A stretch of 64,000 bases of DNA. Origin: Oscillospiraceae bacterium (GTDB taxonomy: Bacteria > Bacillota > Clostridia > Oscillospirales > Oscillospiraceae). The notes below the pieces were generated by a model. The model was not told the DNA's origin. It saw nothing but the letters and a program-made list of their open reading frames with translations, and ran no database searches. The translations under genes were made by a program, and so were the position numbers. This document shows, one piece after another, positions 51,458-60,185 of the stretch. Location of the stretch: the NCBI GenBank assembly GCA_017516065.1, contig JAFWDQ010000015.1, positions 164,307 through 228,306 on the forward strand, read 5' to 3'. Each line of letters opens with the position of its first letter. Positions within the stretch are counted from its first letter, which is position 1.

Positions 51458-52030
51458 TCACGGGGCGAGATATCCGTGGGAACTCATGCTGTAGCTGTCT
51501 TCGGTGACGGTCATGTACAAAACCTCGTCTCCGTCCTTGAGCTGGACATAGCACACGCCGTCCTCGTCGAACTGGTCCGTGATCTCCAGTGTCTGGCTGT
51601 GATAGTACACCCAGACGGAGCCGTCCTCCCGGAACTCCACTTCCGGCGAATCCAGGTGCTCGATGATCTCTTCTTCCGTCAGCGCACGTTCCCGTCCGAA
51701 CATATCATACGCGACGCCGCCGCCCGACTGCTCACGGATGTTCCCGTCTTCGTCCTCATAGGTGAGGGTGTACGAGCCGTCCTGGACCTCCAGCACGGCG
51801 TCCGTCTGATCCCCGCGGAACCAGATCTGGATGTTGCGCTGGATCCCGCCGATATCAGCGGCGTAGGTGATGGACGCCAGCCCCAGCACCAGGACCACGA
51901 TCGCGCACACGGCCGCCAGCTTCGGGATGTAGACCCGCTTTGTCTTTTTCATATCGTTTATCTCCTTCACACAGTCGTCGGAGGCATGAAGCACCGAAAA
52001 CGCTCTCTGATACTTTTCTTTATTCGTCAT
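51458..52030 (-). CDS. Probable anti-sigma factor, single-pass membrane protein
   Basis: A 190-residue protein with a short cytoplasmic N-terminus, one membrane segment (about residues 37-57), and an acidic extracytoplasmic domain. It overlaps the ECF sigma gene upstream by 11 bases. It is not related in sequence to the larger anti-sigma protein near 15 kb. The role follows from coupling and topology only. Confidence 0.65.
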   Translation of the reverse strand: MTNKEKYQRAFSVLHASDDCVKEINDMKKTKRVYIPKLAAVCAIVVLVLGLASITYAADIGGIQRNIQIWFRGDQTDAVLEVQDGSYTLTYEDEDGNIREQSGGGVAYDMFGRERALTEEEIIEHLDSPEVEFREDGSVWVYYHSQTLEITDQFDEDGVCYVQLKDGDEVLYMTVTEDSYSMSSHGYLAP

Positions 52031-52502
52031 CGTTCCATTCCTCCCTGAGCATGTTTTTCAGGAGCACCCGGCCTCTGCTCAGCTGACTTTTCACCGTTCC
52101 GTCCCGACAGCGCAGGATATGGGCGATCTCACGCACCGAATATTCCTCATAGTAATACAGATGGATCACAATGCGGTATTTTTTCGGCAGGTTCATGACG
52201 GCCTCGAAGATCCGGCTGTCTGCCGGGTCTTCAAATACCGCCTCACCCATGTATTCCTCCCATGTGACCTTGTTTTTCCGCCAGAAGGACGTTGTCAGAT
52301 CCTTGGCTCGATTGACGGCGACGCGGATAAGCCACGCTTTGATGTGCTCCGGACTCTCAAAATCCCGGTTCTGTGTGTGGTACTTGAGAAAGGTGTCCTG
52401 GACCACGTCGTCCGCATCCGCCCGGTTCCGGCATACGCTGAAGGCGATCGCGAAAAGCCGGTCTCCGTACAGGCGGAAAGCCTCTTCTGCTGACAGTCTC
52501 AT
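52020..52502 (-). CDS. ECF-type RNA polymerase sigma factor
   Basis: A 160-residue ECF sigma factor with region 2 (DADDVVQDTFLKYHTQ) and region 4 (YSVREIAHILRCRDGTVKSQL). It is the shorter of the two ECF factors in the window. AAAGGAG lies 8 bases before the ATG. The gene pair with the next membrane protein is typical of stress-response sigma systems. Confidence 0.93.
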   Translation of the reverse strand: MRLSAEEAFRLYGDRLFAIAFSVCRNRADADDVVQDTFLKYHTQNRDFESPEHIKAWLIRVAVNRAKDLTTSFWRKNKVTWEEYMGEAVFEDPADSRIFEAVMNLPKKYRIVIHLYYYEEYSVREIAHILRCRDGTVKSQLSRGRVLLKNMLREEWNDDE

Positions 52503-52544
52503 ACCATGCTCCTTTGTTGTACTCGAAGGACCCTTCGCGTATAA

Positions 52545-52571
52545 TACGATTCAAAGGCGGAAAAGGTTGCA
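52545..52571 (-). promoter_or_regulatory. Possible ECF-type autoregulated promoter
   Basis: Minus strand TGCAAC (52571-52566), 17-bp spacer, CGTA (52548-52545), like the sigma-W type pattern TGAAAC-N16-CGTA. The spacing is one base long. Confidence 0.4.
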
Positions 52572-52601
52572 GCTTTATTTCAATCCGGCAGGAAATAATA
52601 G

Positions 52602-52634
52602 AAACGGAGCAGATCGATCTCTGCTCCGTTTTTG
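52602..52634. terminator. Hairpin with T-run between two gene groups
   Basis: A perfect 12-bp stem (52602-52613 with 52620-52631) and T-run on the plus strand; likely ends the ABC exporter operon (minus) with lower efficiency. Confidence 0.6.
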
Positions 52635-52688
52635 CTTCTTTGCTGACGGAAGGATATCTGTATCGCCCGAACCGCAGACGGTACGGGC

Positions 52689-54605
52689 TTATTCCAGCTC
52701 AAAGGCGCCGGTGTAGAGCTGATAGTACTTTCCACCCTGGGCGATGAGCTCCCTGTGGCTGCCCCGTTCAATGACGCGGCCTTTTTCCAGCACCAGGATC
52801 ACGTCGGAGTTCCGGACGGTGGAGAGCCGGTGGGCGATGACGAAGACCGTGCGGCCCTTCATCAGAGCGTCCATGCCCTGCTGAACGATAGCCTCCGTGC
52901 GGGTATCGATGGAGCTGGTGGCCTCGTCCAGGATCATCACCGGCGGGTCCGCCACGGCACACCGTGCGATGACCAGCAGCTGACGCTGTCCCTGGGAGAG
53001 ATTGCTGCCGTCGCCCTCCAGCATGGTATCGTAGCCCTGCGGCAGACGCATGATGAAATCGTGGGCGTTGGCCAGCTTTGCCGCCTGTTCCACCTCTTCG
53101 TCGGTGGCGTTGAGACGGCCGTAGCGGATATTGTCCCTGACGGTGCCGGTAAAGAGATTCACGTCCTGCAGGACGATGCCCAGACTCCGCCGGAGATCCG
53201 CCTTTCTGATCTTGCGGATCTCAATGCCGTCGTAGAGGATCCGGCCGTTGTCGATGTCGTAAAAGCGGTTGATGAGATTGGTGATGGTGGTTTTTCCCGC
53301 GCCGGTGGCGCCCACCAGAGCAATCTTCTGTCCCGGCCGTGCGATGATGTCGATGTCGTGGAGGATCGGATGGTCCGGCTCGTAGGAGAAGTCCACATCC
53401 TGCAGTTCCACGTCGCCCTCCAGGGGGGTATAGGTCACCGTACCGTCCCGATGGGGATGTTTCCATGCCCAGTGGCCGGTGTGCTCCGGGGATTCAGTCA
53501 CGGTGTCGCCGTCGATCACCGCGTCCACCAGGGTCACGTAACCCTCGTCCGCCTCCGGTGCCTGATCCATCAGCTCAAAGATGCGCTCCGCGCCGGCCAG
53601 GGCCATGACGATATAGTTGATCTGCTGGGACAGCTGGCTGATGGGCATATTGAAGCTGCGGCTCAGCTGCAGGAAGGAAGCCAGGGCGCCCAGCGTCATG
53701 GCGCTCAGACCGGTCAGAGACAGGTTGCCCGTGCCGGAGATGGCGATAAAGCCGCCGGCAATGGCCAGGATCACATACTGCAGATGGCTGACATTGATCA
53801 TGATGGGCATGATGATGCCGGCATAGATCTGCGCGTTGGTGGCGTCGCTGCGCAGCTGTTCGTTGAGCGCGTCGAACTCCTGTCTGGATTTTTCCTCGTG
53901 GCAGAAGACCTTGATGACCTTCTGACCCTGGATGCGCTCTTCGATAAAGGCGTTGACCTTGCCAAGGGATGCCTGCTGCTGAACGTAGTATTTACTGCTG
54001 TTTTTCGCCAGGGACCGGGCGATCAGCAGAGACAGAGCCACGATGATGAGCACGATGACGGTCAGCCAGATGCTGATGGACAGCATGGCGATAAAGACCA
54101 CGATCACGGTGAAGACGGAGGACACGATGCTGGGCAGGGTCTGGCTGAGCATTTGCCGCAGGGTATCCGTGTCGTTGGTGTAACGGCTCATGACGTCGCC
54201 GTGAGCATGGGTGTCGAAGTACCGCAGAGGCAGGCTCTGCATCTTGTCGAACATCTCGTCGCGGATCTGCCGCAGGATCCCCTGGGAGATAACCACCATC
54301 AGGCGGGAGTAGAAGAAAGCGGCCAGGGAGCCTGCCAGACAGACGCCTGCCATCATCATCACGGCGTCAAAAAGGGGCTGGAAATCCGGCGTCTGGGCAC
54401 GGATCAGAGGCACGATGAAGTCGTCGATAAGGGTCTGCAGGAACATCGCGGCGGCGACGGTGGTGAGAGAGTTGATGAGGATGCAGAAGATCACCACGAT
54501 AAACAGCACACGGTACCGGCCTTTGATATAGGACAGCAGCCGCTTCAGGGTCGCGCCTGCGTTTTTTGCCTTGCGGCCGCCCGAGGAAGCGCGGGGAGGA
54601 CTCAT
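52689..54605 (-). CDS. ABC exporter, fused permease-ATPase, subunit 2
   Basis: A 638-residue half-transporter with a six-helix membrane domain (about residues 30-330) and a C-terminal ATPase: Walker A GATGAGKTT near 435, signature LSQGQRQ near 535, and Walker B VMILDEATS near 557. An unusual stretch of about 45 residues (EGYVTLVDAVIDGDTVTES to YTPLEGD) separates the two domains. It starts with a 4-base overlap (ATGA) with subunit 1, so a heterodimer is expected. The N-terminal residues are basic. The substrate cannot be told from the sequence. Confidence 0.93.
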   Translation of the reverse strand: MSPPRASSGGRKAKNAGATLKRLLSYIKGRYRVLFIVVIFCILINSLTTVAAAMFLQTLIDDFIVPLIRAQTPDFQPLFDAVMMMAGVCLAGSLAAFFYSRLMVVISQGILRQIRDEMFDKMQSLPLRYFDTHAHGDVMSRYTNDTDTLRQMLSQTLPSIVSSVFTVIVVFIAMLSISIWLTVIVLIIVALSLLIARSLAKNSSKYYVQQQASLGKVNAFIEERIQGQKVIKVFCHEEKSRQEFDALNEQLRSDATNAQIYAGIIMPIMINVSHLQYVILAIAGGFIAISGTGNLSLTGLSAMTLGALASFLQLSRSFNMPISQLSQQINYIVMALAGAERIFELMDQAPEADEGYVTLVDAVIDGDTVTESPEHTGHWAWKHPHRDGTVTYTPLEGDVELQDVDFSYEPDHPILHDIDIIARPGQKIALVGATGAGKTTITNLINRFYDIDNGRILYDGIEIRKIRKADLRRSLGIVLQDVNLFTGTVRDNIRYGRLNATDEEVEQAAKLANAHDFIMRLPQGYDTMLEGDGSNLSQGQRQLLVIARCAVADPPVMILDEATSSIDTRTEAIVQQGMDALMKGRTVFVIAHRLSTVRNSDVILVLEKGRVIERGSHRELIAQGGKYYQLYTGAFELE

Positions 54606-56332
54606 GTATCGTCGCCTCCCTTCACCTGGGATTCGTAGACCTCGCGGTAGATGTCGCTGGTGGCCAGCAGCGTCTCATGGTCGCCCACGGCGCTGACGGT
54701 GCCGTTGTCCATGACGATGATGGTATCCGCGTCCTGGACCGAGGCGATGCGCTGGGCGATGATGAGCTTTGTGGTGTCGGGTATCTCCTCTAGGAACGCC
54801 TTTCGGATCTGGGCGTCGGTAGCGGTGTCCACGGCGCTGGTGGAGTCGTCCAGGATCAGGATCTTCGGCTTCTTCAGCAGGGCCCGGGCAATGCACAGCC
54901 GCTGCTTCTGCCCGCCGGAGACATTGGAACCGCCCTGCTCGATATAGGTGTCGTAGCCGTCGGGGAACTCCCGGATGAAGCTGTCGGCCTGGGCAAGGCG
55001 GCAGACCCGTTCCATCTCCTCATCCGAGGCGTTTTCGTCGCCCCAGCGGAGATTTTCCCGGATGGTGCCGGAGAACAGGACGTTCTTCTGCAGCACCATG
55101 GCCACCTGATCGCGCAGGGCGTTGAGATCGTAATCCCGCACGTCCACGCCGCCCACATAGACGGTACCGTTCGTCACATCGTAAAGGCGGGGGATGAGCT
55201 GGACCAGGGTGCTCTTGGAGCTGCCGGTGCCGCCCAGGATCCCCACGGTCTCGCCGGCGGCGATCTCCAGATCCACGTGGGTCAGGCACAGCTTATCCGG
55301 GTCGCCGGCATAGCTGAAATCCACGTTTTCAAAGCGGATGGAGCCGTCCTTCACCTCGGTGACGGGGTCGGCGTGGGTGGTGATATCGCTCCGCTCGTCC
55401 AGGACTTCGCAGACCCGCTCCGCGGAAGCCCGGGAGATGGTGATCATGACGAAGACGACGGAGAGCATCAGCAGACTGAACAGGATATGGAAGGCGTAGT
55501 TGGTGATGGCGATCAGCTCACCGGTGGTCATGACGCCGCTCGTGATCAGGTGCGCGCCGAACCAGGAGACGAGCAGCAGGCATGCGAAGATGCACAGCTG
55601 CATGATAGGGATACACAGGGAGATGGCCTTTTCCGCCTTGGAAAAGAGCCGGAAGATCCGCTCGGACACGTCGTAAAATTTTTCCCGCTCATGCTCCTCC
55701 CGTACGAAGGCCTTCACCACACGAATGCCCCGCAGGTCCTCCTGGACCACGTTGTTGAGGCGGTCATAGAGGGTGAAAACCTTGCGGAATCTGGGATGGG
55801 CGTATCGGATGATAAAGACCAGACACACGGCCAGTACCGGGATGGCGCCCAGATAGATCAGCGCCAGCCGCCCGTTGATCCGGAAGGACATGATCACGGC
55901 GAAGATCAGCATGACGGGGCTTTTCACCGTGATCCGGAGGATCATCATGTAGGCGTTCTGGATATTGGTAACGTCGGTAGTCAGCCGGGTGATGAGGCTG
56001 GCGGTGGAGAACCGATCAATATTGCGGAAGGAGAAATTCTGCAGGTTGTAAAAGAGGTCCTGACGCAGATTGCAGGAGAAGCCCGCCGAGGCCTTGGAGG
56101 ACGCCCAGGCGGCGGCGATGCCGCAGATAGTGGCCAGCACCGCCAGGATCAGGAGCCGGATGCCCGTGGTCCAGATCACCTGCATATTGCCCACGTTGAT
56201 GCCGTTGTCGATGAGCCCGATCATCAGCTGGGGGATCACGACGTCCGCCAGACTTTCTCCGATGACCAGAATAGGCGCAAGGATCGAGAGCAGTGCATAT
56301 TGCCGGACACTCCCGGCGAGAGTCTTGAGCAT
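54602..56332 (-). CDS. ABC exporter, fused permease-ATPase, subunit 1
   Basis: A 576-residue half-transporter, six-helix domain then ATPase: Walker A GGTGSSKST near 370, signature VSGGQKQR near 472 and Walker B ILILDDSTS. The Walker B glutamate is replaced by Asp (LDDSTS), the pattern of the degenerate site in heterodimeric exporters, while its partner has the normal Glu. This supports an asymmetric heterodimer with one active site. ATG 56332 has AAAGGAGG upstream, and the promoter lies within the longer open frame. Confidence 0.93.
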   Translation of the reverse strand: MLKTLAGSVRQYALLSILAPILVIGESLADVVIPQLMIGLIDNGINVGNMQVIWTTGIRLLILAVLATICGIAAAWASSKASAGFSCNLRQDLFYNLQNFSFRNIDRFSTASLITRLTTDVTNIQNAYMMILRITVKSPVMLIFAVIMSFRINGRLALIYLGAIPVLAVCLVFIIRYAHPRFRKVFTLYDRLNNVVQEDLRGIRVVKAFVREEHEREKFYDVSERIFRLFSKAEKAISLCIPIMQLCIFACLLLVSWFGAHLITSGVMTTGELIAITNYAFHILFSLLMLSVVFVMITISRASAERVCEVLDERSDITTHADPVTEVKDGSIRFENVDFSYAGDPDKLCLTHVDLEIAAGETVGILGGTGSSKSTLVQLIPRLYDVTNGTVYVGGVDVRDYDLNALRDQVAMVLQKNVLFSGTIRENLRWGDENASDEEMERVCRLAQADSFIREFPDGYDTYIEQGGSNVSGGQKQRLCIARALLKKPKILILDDSTSAVDTATDAQIRKAFLEEIPDTTKLIIAQRIASVQDADTIIVMDNGTVSAVGDHETLLATSDIYREVYESQVKGGDDT

Positions 56333-56381
56333 ATCGGGGCGAAACCTCCTTTCCGCTGCATGTGTCGCAGAATCGGCATAA

Positions 56382-56410
56382 AATATACCGTATTTTCCCC
56401 GCCGTGTCAA
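56382..56410 (-). promoter_or_regulatory. Promoter for the ABC exporter operon
   Basis: Minus strand TTGACA (56410-56405), 17-bp spacer, TATATT (56387-56382). Confidence 0.85.
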
Positions 56411-56469
56411 GCAAAACACGACAAGAGCGGCATCCCGGGCCCGCAGACCGGGGATGCCGCTGAAACGTG

Positions 56470-57204
56470 TCAGTCCAGACCGAGCAGCAGTCGGACAAAA
56501 TGATCTTTGGGGTCGGAGCAGATCCGGTCCGGCGTGTCCAGCTGGACCACCTGTCCGGCATCCATGACCATGACCCGGTGGCCCAGCTTCAGGGCCTCCC
56601 GGATATCATGGGTGATAAAGATGATGGTGACCTTCAGCGTCTGCTGGAGACGGCACAGCTCGTCCTGCAGCGAGCGGCGGGTGATCTCATCCACCGCGCC
56701 GAAGGGCTCATCCATGAGCATGATGGCCGGCTCCAGAGCCAGAGCCCGGGCGATACCCACCCGCTGCCGCTGCCCGCCGGAGAGCTCCGAGGGATAGCGG
56801 TCGGCAAAGTTCCGGGGCAGGCCCACGATATCCAGCAGCTCCGCCACCCGCCGGGTCCGGGTCGGCTTGTCCCAGGCCCGGGAGAGGGAGGGGACATAGG
56901 CGATGTTCTTTCCCACGGTCATGTGGTAAAACAGACCCACGTTCTGGATCACGTAGCCGATGCTCCGGCGCAGGGCGATCAGGTCCGTGCCCGACACATT
57001 GACGCCCTCCACCTCCACGGTGCCGCTGTCCGGCAGCAGCAGACCGTTGATCATCTTCAGCATCGTGGTCTTGCCGCAGCCGGACCGGCCGATCACCGTA
57101 AGGAATTCCCCGCGTTCGACGGTAAAGGAGAGGTGATCCAGCACCGGCGGCGAGCCGGGATAGATTTTTGTGACGTCGTTAAACCGAATGATCGGTTCAG
57201 GCAT
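56470..57204 (-). CDS. Osmoprotectant ABC transporter ATP-binding protein
   Basis: A 244-residue ATPase of the OpuCA/ProV group. Walker A is GRSGCGKTT near 36, the signature is LSGGQRQRVGIARAL near 134 and Walker B is AIMLMDEPFGAVD near 156. It lacks the C-terminal CBS domains of OpuCA, so it cannot sense ionic strength that way. Its ATG overlaps the end of the binding-protein gene by 8 bases. Third gene of the transporter operon. Confidence 0.93.
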   Translation of the reverse strand: MPEPIIRFNDVTKIYPGSPPVLDHLSFTVERGEFLTVIGRSGCGKTTMLKMINGLLLPDSGTVEVEGVNVSGTDLIALRRSIGYVIQNVGLFYHMTVGKNIAYVPSLSRAWDKPTRTRRVAELLDIVGLPRNFADRYPSELSGGQRQRVGIARALALEPAIMLMDEPFGAVDEITRRSLQDELCRLQQTLKVTIIFITHDIREALKLGHRVMVMDAGQVVQLDTPDRICSDPKDHFVRLLLGLD

Positions 57205-58141
57205 TTTGCAGCAGGCCAAGTCCGGCCAGATAGTCATAGGCCACCTGATGCTCGTCCATGCCTTCGACTTCGACCTTGTAGTTCAGGCCGATCATATCCT
57301 CTTCTGTGAGGATGCCGTTCATCAGCTTCAGCGCATCCTCCAGGCCGGGATACTTGGCCAGGGCGTCGTTGCGGACCACGGTGGCGGCATAGTACTCCGT
57401 CTGGGCGTTCAGGTCGTCCTCCAGTACCACGCACTTGCCGGTCTCCAGCTGCGCGTCGGTGGTATCGACCTTGATCACGTCAACCTCGCCGCTCTCCAGC
57501 GCAGCGTAGCGCAGGCCGATATCGATGTCGATGACATCCTTGAAGTTCAGACCGTAGGCGGCGGCGATGCGGGGGAAGCCGTCCTCGCGCTCGATATAAT
57601 CGGCGTTGGCGCCGAAGACCAGCTGATCGGACACGGCGGCCAGCTCGGAGCAGGTGGTGAGGTTATACTCCTCGGCCACGGCGGGACTCACGGCCAGACC
57701 GTAAGTGTCGTTGAAGCCATAGGGCCCGATCCAGCTCATGTCATAGGTCTCGCCGTACTCGGCGTCAAGCAGCTCGATCAGGTCGCTGCCCGCCGCCTCG
57801 TCGGAGGTGTGGCCCAGCACCAGGATCCAGCCGGTGGAGGTGTACTCGGGGTACAGATCAAACTCGCCGTTTTCCAGGGCGGGCATGATGATGGTGGTGG
57901 CGCCCAGACCCTTGGTGACGTTGGTGGTGTAGTCCGTCTGGTCCTCGATGAGGATCGACAGCATCTCGCCGAGGATATAGCCCTCGGTAACGGGCTTGGT
58001 CGCGATCTCGATGGGCTCGGTGGGGGCGGGGGTATCCGGGGCATCGCCGCCGCCGTCGGGGGCGGGCGCGGGCGCGCTGCCGCAGGCTGCCAGAGCCAGG
58101 ATCAGAGCCAGGGCCAGGATCAGGATCAGAATTTTTTTCAT
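57197..58141 (-). CDS. Osmoprotectant-binding lipoprotein (OpuCC/ProX-like)
   Basis: A 314-residue substrate-binding protein for glycine betaine, choline or a related quaternary amine. It has a lipoprotein signal with lipobox LALAAC (Cys20), then a Pro/Ala-rich linker. The mature part has the expected TKPVTEGYILGEML and YPEYTSTGW motifs; the aromatic residues there form the binding cage. It overlaps the permease by 4 bases and the ATPase by 8. Confidence 0.92.
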   Translation of the reverse strand: MKKILILILALALILALAACGSAPAPAPDGGGDAPDTPAPTEPIEIATKPVTEGYILGEMLSILIEDQTDYTTNVTKGLGATTIIMPALENGEFDLYPEYTSTGWILVLGHTSDEAAGSDLIELLDAEYGETYDMSWIGPYGFNDTYGLAVSPAVAEEYNLTTCSELAAVSDQLVFGANADYIEREDGFPRIAAAYGLNFKDVIDIDIGLRYAALESGEVDVIKVDTTDAQLETGKCVVLEDDLNAQTEYYAATVVRNDALAKYPGLEDALKLMNGILTEEDMIGLNYKVEVEGMDEHQVAYDYLAGLGLLQNA

Positions 58142-58779
58142 TTCATTCGCCTCGTTTTCTTAAGATGTTTTTCAATACGGCTGAGGATCAGGTCTGCGAT
58201 CAGCGCCAGGGCGGCAATGAGGATACTGCCGGCGCAGGTCATGGCCGTGTTGTACATGGTAATGCCGCGGAAGATCGCCACGCCCAGACCGCTGGCGCCG
58301 ATATAGGCGGCGATGCCGCCGGTTGCGATGATCATGACCACCATGCTCCGCAGGCCGGCCAGGATCACGCTCATGGCCATGGGGAGCTTCACCCGCCAGA
58401 GGACCTGCCAGTCGGTGCTGCCCATACCCAGGGCCGCCTCAATGAGATCGGGCTCCACGGTGGACACGCCGGTGTAGGTGTTGCGCACCATGGGCATCAC
58501 GCCGTAGATGCACAGCGCCGTGATGGCGGGCTTGTTTCCAACGCCCAGCAGCGGGATCAGCAGACCCAGCAGGGAGATGGAGGGGATGGTGTAGACCACG
58601 TTGCATACCCCGATGACGGCAGGCGCAAAGCGCCGGTGCTCAGCGATCAGGATCCCCAGGACCAGACCGATGATGCCGGCGATGAGGATGGAGATGCCGC
58701 ACAGACGCATGTGTGCGACAAACAGCTCCAGAAACCAGTCCGACCGGTTCCGGTACAGTGCAAAAATGGCCCGCAGCAC
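58138..58779 (-). CDS. Osmoprotectant ABC transporter permease (OpuCB-like)
   Basis: A 213-residue membrane protein with about five or six hydrophobic segments and the EAA-like loop of binding-protein-dependent permeases (EAALGMGSTDWQVLWRVKLPMAM). The start is GTG 58779 because AAAGGAG lies 8 bases upstream; a longer frame has no site. First gene of the operon of permease, binding protein and ATPase. A single permease gene is enough in this form. Confidence 0.92.
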   Translation of the reverse strand: MLRAIFALYRNRSDWFLELFVAHMRLCGISILIAGIIGLVLGILIAEHRRFAPAVIGVCNVVYTIPSISLLGLLIPLLGVGNKPAITALCIYGVMPMVRNTYTGVSTVEPDLIEAALGMGSTDWQVLWRVKLPMAMSVILAGLRSMVVMIIATGGIAAYIGASGLGVAIFRGITMYNTAMTCAGSILIAALALIADLILSRIEKHLKKTRRMK

Positions 58780-58822
58780 GTGTGACGCTCCTTTGTACAG
58801 GCAGTGGGACAACTATGAAAAA

Positions 58823-58851
58823 AGTATACCCCGCCTTTCCTGTACTGTCAA
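58823..58851 (-). promoter_or_regulatory. Promoter for the osmoprotectant operon
   Basis: Minus strand TTGACA (58851-58846), 17-bp spacer, TATACT (58828-58823). Confidence 0.88.
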
Positions 58852-58871
58852 GGAAAAGCGGGGATAAGAGG

Positions 58872-59711
58872 TTATTTGGGATCCAGATGCACGTCCAGCT
58901 GCGGGAAGGGAAAGGAGATGCCGCGGCGGTCGAATTCACGCTTGATCAGCTCCAGCAGATCGCACCGGACGATGTCGTAGTGCTCCGTAAGACACCAGGC
59001 CCGGACGACGAAGACGACGGCGCTTTCGCCGTGGCTGATGATCCGGGCGAAGGGAGGCGGGTCCTGCAGGATCAGCTCGTGTCCGGCGCAGATATCCAGC
59101 AGGACGGCACGGACCTGTTCCGTGTCGCTGCTGTAGGGCACGTTCACCTCGACGTCCACCCGGCGCTGGGGCTCGGCGGAGAGATTGATCACCGTGGAGT
59201 CCGCCAGGGATCCGTTGGGGATGATGATGCGGCGGTTGTCCTTGGTGAGGACCACGGTGTGTATCACGGTGATCTCCTGCACAAAGGCCTCGGGATTGCC
59301 GTCCGTGACGATGAGGTCGCCCACCCGGAAGGGATGGGTGATGAGGATCACCAGACCGCCGGCCACGTTGCGCAGACTGCCCTGCAGGGCCAGACCGATG
59401 GCCAGCCCCGCGGAGCCGATAATGGCGATGAGATTTGCCGTGGGCACGCCCAGGGTGGCGGCCACGGTGAGGAACAGGACGATTTTCAGCGCGATGGACA
59501 GAAAACTGCCGATAAAGCTCCGGGCACCGGGGTCGATCTTATCCAGGCTCTTACGCCGATTGAGAAAGCGGGTGAGGAGCTTAATTAGCTTCAGGCCCAC
59601 CACGAGGATGATGATCGCGCCAATGATGCGGATGCCGGCGGCTGCAAGATACTCCGAGGCCTTGGCCCAGATCTGGGGCCAGAGGGCGGCGGCGTCAGAA
59701 ACTCCCGACAT
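58872..59711 (-). CDS. Small-conductance mechanosensitive channel (MscS)
   Basis: A 279-residue MscS family channel that opens under membrane tension and releases solutes at hypo-osmotic shock. Three helices are followed by the pore helix pattern GSAGLAIGLALQGSLRNVAGG (near 100) and the MscS beta domain (THPFRVGDLIV). ATG 59711 has CGGAGG 11 bases upstream; an in-frame GTG at 59723 overlaps that site. It is upstream of the osmoprotectant importer, in the same direction, so the region handles both up- and down-shock. Confidence 0.94.
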   Translation of the reverse strand: MSGVSDAAALWPQIWAKASEYLAAAGIRIIGAIIILVVGLKLIKLLTRFLNRRKSLDKIDPGARSFIGSFLSIALKIVLFLTVAATLGVPTANLIAIIGSAGLAIGLALQGSLRNVAGGLVILITHPFRVGDLIVTDGNPEAFVQEITVIHTVVLTKDNRRIIIPNGSLADSTVINLSAEPQRRVDVEVNVPYSSDTEQVRAVLLDICAGHELILQDPPPFARIISHGESAVVFVVRAWCLTEHYDIVRCDLLELIKREFDRRGISFPFPQLDVHLDPK

Positions 59712-59799
59712 GGGCAGGGACACCTCCGTGAGACAGATTGATATGCTTATTATAATCTGTCCTGTCGGGGGGTGTCAAGAATACCGGAGGGCAGACGGC

Positions 59800-60165
59800 T
59801 CAGGCCTTTTCTCGGGGCCGGAACAGGAGGGCGGCCAGAGCGCCGAAGAAGACGGCAGCCGCGATCCCGGCGGCGGTGCCGGTCAGCCCTCCGGAGAGGA
59901 TGCCCAGGAGCCCGTCGGCGGTCACCGCCTCCCTGACGCCCCGTGCGATTTGATAGCCGAAGCCCGTCAGGGGCACGGACGCGCCTGCGCCGCCCCAGTC
60001 GGCGATGGGCTCGTAGAGCCCCACCGCCCCCAGCAGGACCCCGGCCACCACGTAGCCCGTCAGGATCCGGGCCGGCGTCAGCTTTGTCCGGTCGATGAGG
60101 AGCTGACCCACGGCGCACAGAATGCCGCCGCAGAGGAATGCCTTCAGACAGTCGGTGAGCATCAT
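59800..60165 (-). CDS. spoVAE: Stage V sporulation protein AE
   Basis: A 121-residue hydrophobic protein with about four membrane segments, matching the SpoVAE (SpoVAEb) family: FLCGGILCAVGQLLIDRTKLTPARILTGYV opens it. SpoVA proteins form the inner spore membrane channel for dipicolinic acid uptake. It follows spoVAD by 20 bases in the same operon; ATG at 60165, with AAAGGAG upstream. Confidence 0.94.
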   Translation of the reverse strand: MMLTDCLKAFLCGGILCAVGQLLIDRTKLTPARILTGYVVAGVLLGAVGLYEPIADWGGAGASVPLTGFGYQIARGVREAVTADGLLGILSGGLTGTAAGIAAAVFFGALAALLFRPREKA

Positions 60166-60185
60166 GATGGAACAGGCTCCTTTCC

